A DNA stretch of 64,000 nt from Pelomyxa schiedti (taxonomy: Eukaryota > Evosea > Pelobiontida > Pelomyxidae): assembly GCA_020536535.1 (NCBI GenBank), contig JAHLWZ010000804.1, positions 1 through 64,000 of the forward strand, in the 5' to 3' direction. Positions 1-11,536 of the stretch are shown here, one piece after another (the first letter of the stretch is position 1; every line of letters starts with the position of its first letter). Under the pieces are notes generated by a model. That model searched no databases. It worked only from the letters and a program-made list of their open reading frames with translations, and was not told where the DNA came from. The translations under genes and the position numbers were made by a program.

Positions 1-135
1 CACCCCGTGGCCGATGGTCTTGTAGAAAACGCCTTTTTTTTCCGTCTCAGTTCCTCGTCTCTGGACTGAGAAAACTAATAAACCCGATAAAAAGTGTGCA
101 CACTTGGGCAGTCCCAAAATTAAATTTAATGCTGC

Positions 136-837
136 ATGTCCAACTGGGCCCTGTGCGGGGCCTGCGGGAGCGGCAACCTCGCCCTGGCGCAGTGGCTCGC
201 GGACACCTTCGCGCTCACGGCCGCGGACGCGCGGAGCCTCCCGGCCCAGGGGGGCGCGCTGGAGCAGGCCTGCCGGAACGGCCGCCTGGAGACGGCCCAG
301 TGGCTCGTGCGCAGGTTCGGCCTCGGGCGGCCCGACCTGATGGGGCGCAACGGCACCTGCCTGGTCGCCGCGGCCCTGAGCGGCAACACGGCGCTGCTGC
401 AGTGGCTGGGCGAGCACTTTGGGCTCACCGCCAGCGACGTCCGCGTCGGCACCAACGAGGTCCTGCGGGCCGTCTGCGCCCGCGGCCTCGCGCACGCCTG
501 CGAGTGGCTGTGCACGGCGTTCGCGCTGACCCCCGCGGACGCCCGCGCGTGCGACAACGAGGCCCTGAGGAAGGCGTGCAAGGGAGGCCACCTGGACGTG
601 GCCCAGTTCCTGCAGTCGAAGTTCTCGCTGGGTCCTGAGGACGCCAGGTCGCGGGGGAACTACGCGTTCCGCAGGGCGTGCGCAAATGGGCACTTGGACG
701 TGGCCAGGTGGCTGATGGCCCAGTTCCACTTGGGCGCGGCCGACGTGGCTGCGTCCCACAATGAAGCTATCCAGGCCAGTGTGATAAAGGGGCACAAGCA
801 CGTGTCCGAGTGGCTCAGCTCCCTCACTTTCGAATGA
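136..837 (+). CDS. Ankyrin-like repeat protein
   Basis: Single uninterrupted frame of 233 residues made of about six repeats of 33-35 residues. Each repeat carries an AC..G.L..A.WL..F.LT..DA pattern, for example CKGGHLDVAQFL and CANGHLDVARWL. This fits degenerate ankyrin repeats, which act as protein-binding scaffolds. No signal peptide, membrane segment or catalytic domain is visible, so its partner is unknown. The start is the first ATG of the repeat frame. The gene is very GC-rich compared with the flanking AT-rich DNA, and the overlapping Arg/Pro-rich frames are composition shadows. Large families of such proteins are typical of archamoebae. Repeat identity is fairly sure; function is not. 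Confidence 0.8.
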   Translation: MSNWALCGACGSGNLALAQWLADTFALTAADARSLPAQGGALEQACRNGRLETAQWLVRRFGLGRPDLMGRNGTCLVAAALSGNTALLQWLGEHFGLTASDVRVGTNEVLRAVCARGLAHACEWLCTAFALTPADARACDNEALRKACKGGHLDVAQFLQSKFSLGPEDARSRGNYAFRRACANGHLDVARWLMAQFHLGAADVAASHNEAIQASVIKGHKHVSEWLSSLTFE

Positions 838-1065
838 CCGGGAACAGAGTATCTTATCTTACATAACCATGTGGCACACTCGTATCTTTCAACCACCAAC
901 ACTTGTCCACACCCCCACTGCTCATCACCAATTCTTCATTTTTTTTCACCCACGAGATCTCGTATGTGATGGAGAAAAAAAAAAAACGTGTGTAGATCTG
1001 ACAACGACCTGGGGCACTGGGACAAGGCCGAAAAAAAAAATCGGCGAAACACAAAAGAACAATAA

Positions 1066-4000
1066 ATGGGGAACCTTGCATTCAAAGACTACGAGGTGGT
1101 GTCGCAAGTGGGATCCGGTGGTTGTGCTTGTTGCTGGTTCGTCTATTTCGTGTGGCTGTTGGATTAGAACTTAAAACAAAACCCAAAAGGAAAATATGTG
1201 ATGCAGTCAAGAAATCCACGAAGGAAGAAGTGTCCTTATTTGTGAGGCCTCCAGCTTATTTATTGAACTCACTTTATGTGGTTGTTTGGCTTTGGCAGTT
1301 AATGTTTGAATGTAGATCTTTGAAAAGAAAATGCTGGAGAAATACCCCAAATCAGTGCAAGAATCTGTCTTGACAACCCTTCGTAAGGGTTGCCAAATGG
1401 CATCTAGGCTGCACCACCCACTCATTCTTAAGTAGTTGTCATTCATAATTCTCTCAGTACTCACCTATATATTCATTTCTTAAAAACCCATATATTGAAG
1501 GTCTAATACAAAGGGTGGCTATGACGAGTCAAAAGAGCATATTGTGGTTGAAACTGAGCGTGTTAAAGTACATAAACCTCCCGCCATTGCAGCTAATGTG
1601 AATGCAGATGTCCTTGGCGAATGTGCAAAAAAACTTCTCAAACATTCAACCAGTACCAGAGCAATTGCAATCCGTAGATTTTTCCCCACTTGAAGTACTG
1701 ATCATTACTGCACTGCATTATTGTCCTCACACATTTGAATTCATAGCTCAAAATTGGAATTTTGAATGTTTTAGAGGCTATGATGTTTTTGCATAGCCAG
1801 GCCCAATTGATCCACCTTGGCCTCTCACCTGAATGCGTCTTCATAACAAACGTTTGTCGCGACTCCTCTGTGTAATGCACTTATGATTCTCACACAGGAC
1901 TCCAAGTGGAAGTTAGGCTCGTTTTCTTTCTCTGTCATATCTGGGTACAAGCCCGGAGAAGCCAATTTCTCTTGGAAAGAATTAGATAACAAGGAAATAT
2001 TTCCCTTGAATGTATGCACATTCACCTGAAAACAGTCCCTTACCGGTCTTGTGCAGCCATGTCTAGATTATGCAGCTCCAGAAACTGTATTTTTGAAAAG
2101 GTCTACATTTTCAAGTGATCTCTTCAGCTTGGGTTGTATGGTATCCTGCATTGTCCTTCCTTCTTTTTGATAATATCTATAGATATGGGAGTTGTACAAT
2201 ATCAAAAAAGTCATGGCATCACCAACCAAGGAATCAGAGTCATCACACCTGATGAGGAACTACAACAACCTCCTTCGTTATAAACAAAACATAGAGAGAG
2301 TTCACCCTCTTGATGTCGCCAACATCCCTGACAATCTTCAAGGTATAAACTGGCACCTTTTCCTTCTTCCTTTCTTTTGATACTGTAATCAGCACCTCTT
2401 GCTCAACTGCTTCATGCTGATCCAGACCACCGTCTCCCACTTCGAGGTTTTGCAGAATCTCCTTTTTTTAGCTCAGATATTTTGGTTGTCTTGGCTCTCG
2501 CTCCATTGAAGTTAACTCCGCAATTTTTCCAGTTGCAAAGCCTATCTTTTGTGGCCGATATCAACTCGAAAGATGATCCTACTAAGACAAGATTTCTAAA
2601 AGGATTTTCAAAAATTATAGTTCAATATCCTCTGTCGCTTCTAAAGTCCAATGTATTTTCACATTTTTAATTTTTTTGTGTTCCAAGAATTTTCTGCAGA
2701 TACTTCCACCCCTTTCTCGAGAAATACTCAACCGTACCGCTCGTACATTCGTCCTGGAGAACCTCTTAACACTGACTACCATGTTTACTCCACGCGATTT
2801 CACTACTTATATTATGCCCATCTTGCAACCAGTGCTCATAAGTTCTGATATATCTGACTCCTTATTGGTGCTATGCAACAACATTCCCACTTTGGCTTCC
2901 AAAATGACACCTCAGATGTTGAACAACTGTTTGTTTGTACTTGAAACTTCTTCTTTCCAACTTATAGAACTGTTAGATCTGATAAGAATGGTAGAGACAG
3001 CACTAAGTTCCAATGAGACAGCTGTACTGATCTCTGTTTTGCAACAAATTCCTCCTCTTATGAACTCTATGGAATACGGAAACATCAAAACAAAAATCGT
3101 TCCAAAAATTCAAGTGTGTACCCCATTCAGTAGGTACCATCCCATTGATACGTTCTAGGCTTTATGCAAAATAGCTTCATTGAATCACAATGTTTTAGGT
3201 TTTACACCTGCCTCAGAATCAACTAAACAAATATACCACAGTTTGTGCCTTGCAGTGTCTCTCAATGTTACTACCATTGCTTGATAAAACTTGGATTTGT
3301 GATAATATTATACCCATTCTACAATCCGCCATCACATCGCACGCAAATTCCTCCAAAGCGGTTATGGCTTCTGTGGGAGTCTGTGTCGGGGCTGTCAAAC
3401 TACTTGGAGTTGAATTTGCTGCGAAGCAAGTGTTACCTTTCCTGGTTCCCTTTCTTGTAAATCCATCTTTGACTTCAAAGCAGGTACCTTATCTAACAGA
3501 ATAAATAGATATATAAATAACGTACAAAAATAAACTTTTGTCAGTTCTCTGTTTTCTTCTCTAGTCTCCGTGATATGCTCACAGAAATTGAAAAAGAAAG
3601 ACTTGCTTTCTTTGAAAATGCTGATAAGCTTTCTCAGGCTCAGTCAACTCAAATAGGTATTAATCGAAATAAAACTTCTCATCCGCTTTAAGTTTTCCCA
3701 CAGAGCAACAACAATTCCAACAAATTGTGCAAACTGAGTTTAAGCAAGATAAAAGTCGTGACTCACCAAGTGTACCAATGCGACATGATAGCATCAAACC
3801 CCCTGAGTAAGAGTAACACCTTTCTTTACTGAGACTAAGATACCAAGTGAGGAAGATGTAGCCCTTTTCAAAGACCTGGTCATGCGCCAACAGAATAGGT
3901 CATGGATGGACTTCTATACGCCTAGTGAAGCTGTGGCTCCTGTTTTGCAACCCACTCCTCTCAACCCGGAACAGACTGCGACCTCTGCCATGACACCAAT

Positions 4001-5366
4001 TCAGCCTCAATCGCCCAGTCAAGTTCCATCTTCACCTCCCTTGACTCAACCAATTCAACCTATGCACTCCACAGCTCTCCCAGCAACACAGTTGATGCAA
4101 CCACCAGTTCAAATACAACTGGGCCCAACACCAATCCAGTCATCTGTGGGTTCAATGTCATCACCATATGGTTATGCACAACCAACTCTGTCGTCGTCTT
4201 CATCAATGCTGCTCCCATCCACACAACCTTTAGTTTCGACACAGTCCGTCACCTCGTCTCCCTCAATGACATTACCTCCATTTATGACATTACCCCCCCA
4301 ACAACCGTCGGTAGCACTCACTCCAACTACTTTGGTGCCAACATCCACTCTCACGCTCAAGGACAAACCCGCACCTTCCCAGCCAACTCCCTCTGCCTCA
4401 ATTCCACTTGTAAGTCTCCTTTTGATATAACTTTTGGATTTACCTTCATACCCAGCAGAATCCTTTGGGTGCAGCCTCAGGACCAAGTGCTTTGGGAGAT
4501 GGGTCGCGCCCTATGATACCAGACCCTAAAACGGGTAAATGTTATTGATACATTGAGTAGGAGACAATTAGCTTATTCTTGGTACCAGGAATTTGGATTG
4601 AGATTCCCGATACCCAATCAGGAAAGTCGTACTTCTGGAATACAGCAACAAACCAAACATCTTGGGAGAGACCTGCTGCATCTGTGCCATTATCTACGCT
4701 GTCTCCTGTTGTTTCGGGACAGGGAGGCCTACAAATAGTAAATTTTCACCCCTCATGCAAGTAGACTCACAGGGATTTCACAGGTTCTAGGGTCCGGTGG
4801 TTCCCCCCAAGGCACTCCCCCTGCATATTCTTCCGCCGCCCTGCAGCCTCAACAACAAACTGCACCCCCACTAACAACAACCCCAATCAATAGAACAATA
4901 GATACACCATCACTATCACTACCACAAATTCCAGCAGCAACTGCAACAACACCCTCTTCCACTCCAATGATGCTACTCCCCACTCCCACACCAACACCAA
5001 CACAAATACCCACCCTCCCACCACCTAATTCCACATCTACATCCACCTTCCCAGCTTTTCCCACACCCACTCCCACAATTAGTCTTACACCCAAGCCACT
5101 ACCACAACCTGCGCCAATCACACCCACGTCATCAGTGTCCCCACTACAAAATCCATCCAGTGGCTGGAGTGATTTCTTCTCAGCCGAGACCTTCCAGCAA
5201 CCAGCGGCGACTTCAACAACAACAACAAGCGCCGCCGCATCGACAAGCACAACAAGTAACCCCAAGTCACTCATTTCATTCTGAAGATGAAGAAATTCCG
5301 GGGCTCACTTCTGTCTCTGATTCCCGTGAACCTGATTACCATCTTGATCAACCGTTGCTTCTCTGA
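1066..5366 (+). CDS. SCYL2: SCYL2-like (CVAK104) pseudokinase with C-terminal WW domain
   Basis: Spliced gene of about 20 exons, roughly 1,100 residues. The N-lobe (YEVVSQVGSGG, DAVKKSTKEEVSLF) and C-lobe (LHSQAQLIHLGLSPECVFI, LDYAAPETVF, SDLFSLGCM) follow SCYL2. HLGLSPE replaces the HRD loop, so it is probably a pseudokinase. A helical HEAT-like region follows (about 2400-3640), then a Pro/Ser/Thr/Gln-rich tail. The tail contains a WW domain at about 4591-4680 (WIEIPDTQSGKSYFW...TSWERP). SCYL2 proteins act with clathrin and AP adaptors at the Golgi/endosome. The end is uncertain. Read straight, the frame stops at 5284. A 31-nt GT-AG intron (5254-5284) instead gives an acidic tail ending in a DxxxLL-type sorting motif at 5366, which fits clathrin-adaptor binding. 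First introns: 1137-1189 and 1242-1315. Confidence 0.85.
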
Positions 5367-5431
5367 ACCCGAAAACATTTTTGTTTAAGACACTTTTTAT
5401 TTGTGGTGAGAGCGTTGCTACATTGGCGAAA

Positions 5432-7088
5432 ATGTTCGTTCTAGCACTTTTTTCGTTCGTGTCGTTGATGTCGGCATCCTCGGCAGCAACGGCACGGGGA
5501 GTCTCTCAAAACCTCATTATGGTTGGCGGTGCCCTCGACGACTACAACTCCCAAATCTACAGCAAGTTCGTGGAGTTGTCAGGGGGACTTGGCTCGCGAG
5601 TGGGCGTTATTCCTGCGGCCTCTGACGACCCAGTCAGCAGCGCTGAATACTACGTTGATCTTCTGAGAAACACTTGGGGACTGGATCCTTACTGGATAAT
5701 GGTACGCTACTGCGGTAGATGTTTAGTTAGGTGAACTTATGGGTCGATATAAAATTGCCAAACGAAATAAAAGATGTGAGTGTGTGAAAGTTTGAGTTTT
5801 TATGTCTGAGCTTCATATTAAAATGAATAATTTCTGTGAGTAGGTTGATGAAGCTCATCTGGATAATGCATCTAACCCTGAAGTTGTTGAACTGGCTAAC
5901 AGCATGAGTGGATTCTATTTCAGTGGGGGTGATCAGGCGAGAGTAACAGCCAGCTTTTTGTTTCCAAATGGGACTGATACTCCTGTCATGGCTGCAATAC
6001 GGGCAAAGTACAACGCGGGTGCTGTAGTTCTGGGCTCAAGGTATTTTTTTTCCTTGACTTTTTCTTCTTTGTGATGCAAACACTTTCTTTCAGTGCTGGG
6101 ACGGCATGCCAGACTTCTTACCCAATGGTGGATGGTGGTGAAAGGTGAGGATCCATCTGTATCAAAGGTTGAGACACACTTACTCATGCACAGTTACGAA
6201 GCACTCATTTATGGCACATTTGACACCTGCGATATTGATCCTTCATATCTTTGTGTAGATGGGTTCGGTCTGGGCCTATTCACGTGGGGCTATCTCGACA
6301 CACACTTCAGTGACCGTGGTCGAGAAGGACGGTTAATGAGACTAATTTCTGATGTCACACCATCTGGGTCTGCATTGCGAGGCTATGGTTGTGATCAAAA
6401 TACGGCACTACTAGTTAGTGCAAGTGATGAAGTGGCCACTGCCACAGTTATTGGGTCTGAGGGTGTCCTCATTGTTGATATGACTGGAGCAATGGTAATT
6501 AAGGACCCTGACACGGGAATGTGGTCAGCACATGGGATAACAACGTCGTATCTCACAGAAGATGACACTGTGGACCTTATTACTGGAAAAGTTATTTCTT
6601 TTGCGCCGGGAAAGCGAGTAAGCCTCTTCCCTCGCCATTGCCGAGTTGACACGCCCCACAGGCCCTTAAAGGAAGAGAACACACCACAAATGCAGTGACT
6701 TCCAGCGATATTTTTAATGTGGTTAGAGGTGAAAGAAACTTAGAGGTTGTCTCCCACCAACTTTTCATTGTACCGACTTGATTGACAGTATGTCAATGTG
6801 GCTACCTCACTGTTTGATGCAAGTGCCTCTCAATCAACATATGGGACCACTGTCCAGAAAAAGCCTGAGTACACGGTACCTGACCACAGCTAAATTAGAA
6901 GCTTTCTCTAATCTTGCTCTCAACAAGGTGTTCTTTACCAAAGCACCCGATGGGGCTGGTTACGACGGCGTCACAAGTTTCGACGTATATGTAATCAGTA
7001 AGCACTCCATTCTCTCCCTTTCTGTGCAATAGGTCTAAGATACCCAGGTTACACCGGTTGTATTGTAGACGTGTACCCAACTGAGTAA
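5432..7088 (+). CDS. Secreted S51-family (cyanophycinase-like) serine peptidase
   Basis: The start is the ATG that opens a clear signal peptide (MFVLALFSFVSLMSASSAA). The mature part begins NLIMVGGALDDYN, typical of the S51/cyanophycinase fold. It continues with FYFSGGDQAR (oxyanion region) and, across an intron, GSSAGT, the nucleophile elbow with the catalytic serine. Later exons read ALIYGTFDTCDIDPSY, GFGLGLF and a beta-rich C-terminal part ending near 7088. Six or seven introns are needed; the donor near 6720 is the least certain. Family members cleave aspartyl or cyanophycin-type peptides. With a signal peptide this one probably works in the secretory route, digestive vacuoles or outside the cell. 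It converges on IFT57. Confidence 0.8.
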
Positions 7089-7184
7089 AAAGAACAAAAG
7101 TTACAAGAATAGAGGAAAGATTTGGGCCTTTTTTTTTACATAAGTTGTACATCATTCAATGAATTCAACAACACAACACTGGCC

Positions 7185-9044
7185 TCAGTCATCCGCATAA
7201 GCAGAATCATCCCCGTCCTCATCCTCGTCCTCTCCCTCGTTGCCCTCGCTTCCTGAACCCTCTTGTGGTACACCAAAGTCCACATCAGCTTCAACTGCAG
7301 CAAGGGCTGTTGGGTGAAGCCTTCTTTCATGCATTTTGCTTGTCATTATGGCGTTTTCAACCACGCCAATTCTTGTGTCCATTTTGTGGATTTCCGTCTG
7401 TGAAGTGATCAGTTGATGGAACAAGACTGCTCAGTTCGAACCTCGATTTTTTTCAGAGCGGTCTTTACTTCCAGAACGGGTTTGTTGTCACCCAAAGCGG
7501 ACTTATACATTTCCATTTCTTCCTTCGGTACCGTAAAGAGGTGAAGTGAAAAGAACAAAGTACACACATTTACAGCTGCTATCTCGTTGTCAATTTCCGA
7601 GATTTCCTCCAACAAAGAATCGCGTGACTTGGTACCCGCCATGTACCTGGCCTGAAGCTCATTTACAGCAGCTGATGCCGCTCTGTATTCGGCCACCTGT
7701 GTACCTTAGTATTGTGTCAAGGAATGAGAGAGAATAACCAATTGAGAGAGTTGGCTGTTGAGATGCCGTTCGTGACTTTCTATCTCTGTCAATTGAGTAG
7801 CAATATCTGTAGATATCTGCTGCAGCTGAGGTTTCATGGAAGGAAGAAGAGAACTGATGGTAGAGTGGTGCTTGTTGAGTAGTTCTCGTCGCGTGCGCCA
7901 ATCGCGGGTGTCTGGTGCAATTTGAACTTTTAGCTGTGCTGACACACGTTCCACTTCAACTTGCCAGGCTTGTATTTCTGCTTCAGAAAGGGTTCCAGGT
8001 GCGTTGCTTGTCCTTTGGTTTTGTTTAAGTCTCAAGCACAGATTAAAGGAAATAAGTGGGAATACTTGGGGGCTGAATCCAACGCATCTTCGTGTTCGTT
8101 CTCATTGTCAAAGACAAGTGGTCGCTCATCCAATTCGTCAGGTTCAGCTTCATCAACCATATCCTCTTCAAATTCGTCCTCTTTTGTTACTCTAAGTCCA
8201 ATGTTGAGACGCGACAGAGAGGAAACAAGGAATACTGTTGGAGCTCTTTTTCGTGATGAGGATTTTCAAAACGGAACCCAGCATTGGTCAAAGCAACACC
8301 CAGTAATTGATTTAATATGCTACATACAACTTCCCCATATCCCAATCTGACACGACTCGGTGGCATTTCACCGTTGAATCCCATAACTTTGAGTTCCGCC
8401 ACTGTAAGTATAGTAGTAGAGTGAGCATTTCGAAAACGAAAACTTGAAAGCCAAAATGAGAACCTATTGAGCCAGCAACAGAATTCGGGTCATCACTCCG
8501 CCCTGCAGGGCTCACTTTTCTCCCACACAGACCAGCCAGCCAGGCAAACAGCTGAGAAAAGTAAAAAAACTGAGGTGGTGTAGTCTGAGGTGACGGCAGT
8601 GCAACGCCTCCCCTGTTGTTGGAATTCCCTGATGAAGCAGATGATGACGTCACGACAGGCAGAGCAAAAAACCCAGGAGGAAGTGGCGGCAGGGCCCCCC
8701 TTGTGTAACCCCGGCAAAATCTAATTTCAAAACCAAAGTCCACATGGGTTACAACATAAAACATAAAACCATAAGAACAAAAAGCAGTCAGCAAACACAC
8801 ACTTGTTTTCGTAATCCAGGAGCCTCAATTTGTCCGCAATTTCGTCCATGAGGGTGAAGGCAGCCTGCTCACCCACGGGCTTCATCGGCGTCCCACCCGC
8901 GTCCCCAGAGCCGCCTCCTGCTCCTCTCAGGCTCTTGCCCTCCCCATTGGCACCACTCCCCGGTTGCTTTGTAGTCGCGTTCGTGGGCACGTACCCGCCC
9001 TGCGACGGCGTCTGATTTGCGGCTGGTGGGTTGCTACTCGCCAT
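7185..9044 (-). CDS. IFT57: Intraflagellar transport protein IFT57
   Basis: IFT-B subunit that carries cargo along ciliary microtubules. The N-terminus is a Ser/Gly/Pro-rich leader. The NN-CH-like domain follows: MDEIADKLRLLDYE, FFYFSQLFAWLAG, SDDPNS, PSRVRLGYGEVVCSILNQL. The C-terminal half is coiled coil: AWQVEVERVSAQLKVQI, DWRTRRELLNKHHS, then MDTRIGVVENAIM near the end. The protein closes with an acidic tail (EGEDEDEDGDD). About six introns separate these parts. The order and motifs match IFT57/HIPPI over its length, so this is a confident call. It shows that the organism builds, or recently built, a flagellum. It lies head-to-tail with the DENN gene, whose stop is only 68 nt upstream of this start. 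Confidence 0.9.
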
Positions 9045-9112
9045 TTCAGTGGCAACGGAATTTGGAACGAAAATTTGATCGTGAAAAAAGAAAAAACCTG
9101 TTTCTTCTTCTT

Positions 9113-11277
9113 TTAGTTGTGATCCTGCTGTGGTTGTTGGGTTTCTTCGTTGTTGGTTGCTTGGTGGGTGTCTACATCAATTCGCTGGGCATATGCCTGG
9201 AAGTAATTGTTGAAGAGTTGTGACTGCAGCAGTGCGGTCAAAAACGGTCTATCACTTAGTGGTGACACTGTCAGAAACACTTCATTCACAAGCACAGTTA
9301 CAGGAGTTGGTGTGGTCACACTGCGGGCGCAGCACGGCGGTATGTTCTTGGTAATGTGGAACACCAGGTGTTCATATATATTGCCGCATATTTCAGCCCA
9401 CACTGCAGCCTGTGACCGGCTCAGGAATGTGCTGCCGCTCTGAACACAGCTCTCCACCATCTGCTGAAGTGTGGTCCACATTGGGTCAATGGTGGATTCC
9501 AGTTTGCTGTGATTTGGGAGGAGTGGAATTGCGCAGCTGCTGGTGAGGGCTCCGGTGACCAAGTTGACAACAACATACTCGCCGGTGGGAACATCATCTC
9601 CTGTAACGCCTACAATGAAAGGCACAGGTGCCTCCAAGACACCACGCATTGACTGTGGGAGAACGGGGATGATGATGCTGCACCACTCAAATGGGTGGAG
9701 GAGAGTGAGTAACGCGCAGATGACACAGGACAGTGATTTCAGGTTTGGGGAGATGAGTACAATTTTCAGTTCCATCATCAAGGCTGACAGTAGAAGTATC
9801 AGGGCCTTGGCGCTTATGCTATTCACAAGCACAAGGGCACCCCAGTCTGCAAACATGTAGTTGTCATCATCACCAGGAAAGGGTCGAGTGAATGCATGAG
9901 ATATTCTGAGTGGTGGGGCAAACACCACGTCGATGCACTGTCCAGGACATGGGATTGGGATAGTCTGGTATGCACTAAGTAGTGCAGTAATTGAGTGGTG
10001 TGCAAAGAGAGGTGCTGTTGGGTGTGAACTTTCAGTAATTGTTGAAGGGTGTGCCGCCAGAGAAAACTTCATTAAATGCATGTCGTAAGAGAGTAAGTCA
10101 TGCAGAACTCCAAAATGGAGACGGAAGAATGGGTAGGCCGTGAGAATGCAATAGCATCGAGGTGTTAGAATAAACTCTCCTGTTGCTGTTTTCGCACATG
10201 AATTCAACATTTCTTTGTGACTAAGCTGAAATAAGGTGTTTTTGTTTTACGATAAAGTAAATATTAATGCTGTGAAACAACATGAAACAATAAAGTTGGG
10301 AGAAGCTCGCAGGAAAAATACCTTAGGTGAGTTGTGCCAATCCCGTAATACTGGCCAGTTTGCTGGCTCGAGTCGCCACATACAAACACCGTATTTCGGT
10401 ATGGCCTTGTCACTTGTCATAATGAATACAAACGACCATTCTGTATTCATGTGCGATTTATTGGCATGGTTTAACATTTCTGTGATATCCAGTGTGTCTT
10501 TTTCTGTTTCTTGATTAATAGTGGAACAACTTGATGCATTGAACCAATTAAAGTCGGCTTGGGAATTCCATCAGGGAAACAAAATTTTTCAACAGAAGTG
10601 AGAGATGGATCGACTTTGCCAGAAGAAAGAGGCCACTGGTACAGAATGTGTGGTTGCTCCAGTAATTTTGATGAGGTAGGTGCTAAATTGCACATAGTGC
10701 AAGAAGGTGTTTCCGTCCCTCTAGGAGTACTCGAAAGACTATTCGTAGTTGTAGATGTCGTAGTAGTAGTAGTGGTTGTAGTTGTTGTTGTTGTTGTGGT
10801 TGCTGTTGATGTGGGAGGTAATGAAACTGTAGACGAGAAATTTGAGAAAGGAGAAGGGGAACTCTGGCTTTCCGTAGAGAATGAATTCCTATTCTCTGCC
10901 GAGAATTCGTCCTTGGTTCGGTTCGTTCCTGTGCCTTTTCCGCCGCCTCCGCTCTCCGCCTCTCGGCGCTGAGTAGCCGTCGCAGTCGGCGTCGGCATCA
11001 TCATCACCGGTGCCCCGACTACAAAGAACTTCTCAAACATTGCGCAGCACGCGGCGCCGTCGTCGCGGTCGCTGGCGCAGCAGTTGCAGCAAAGCCTGAT
11101 GACGTCACCGCCGCCGCCGTCGGCGGCTGCGGCGGTCAGTATCCGCGTCCCGTGCGCGCGGAGCGACGACCGCCTGAACCCGCCGTAGTTCTCCCGCGAG
11201 AACTGCTCGTTCGTGATCTGTGTGACCACGACGTCGGTATCCACAGACGGAAGTTCCGCCTGTCCAAGTTGTTGTTG

Positions 11278-11310
<33 letters not shown>

Positions 11311-11466
11311 AAGCCTGGACCCGCTGAGGTTTCGCTTCCTTCTTCGCGCCGGAGAGAGCGAGAAGGGCGAAGAAGACGACGAGCCGAGGTCCTCAGATTC
11401 GCCCAGCGTGGGAGTCACCGACGGCGTCGGCGCCCGCGGCATCAACCAACCCGCGATAGTGTCCAT
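9113..11466 (-). CDS. DENN-domain protein (putative Rab GEF)
   Basis: Three main exons. Exon 1 is a low-complexity leader with about 14 consecutive Gln near 11272-11310, a run of about 16 Thr near 10750-10800, and then the start of the uDENN module (EKFFVVGAP, FCFPDGIPKP). A short intron near 10520-10555 joins it to exon 2 (EWSFVFIMTSDKAIPKYG). The last exon carries the cDENN core (ILTAYPFFRLHFGVLHDLL, and LLSALMMELKIVLISPNL typical of DENN proteins) and the dDENN region. DENN proteins are GDP-GTP exchange factors for Rab GTPases, so a trafficking role is expected. The target Rab cannot be read from sequence. The C-terminus is Gln/Asn-rich (QQPQQDHN). Confidence 0.85.
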
Positions 11467-11536
11467 TCGCAGAAGAACAATTTTGTTTGTAGTGTGTGAT
11501 GGAATGGAATGAGCGCCGAACGAATGAATCGTTTAC

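Noticed and set aside
1-60. Possible minus-strand exon at the left edge reading FYKTIGHGV
   Set aside because: Only about nine codons are visible before the window ends; too short to support a gene.
2010-2054. A 24-nt intron in the SCYL2-like gene (GTATGCAC to AAACAG)
   Set aside because: A 45-nt alternative ending at GTGCAG keeps the frame and aligns better with the kinase segment before DYAAPE, so the shorter intron is not needed.
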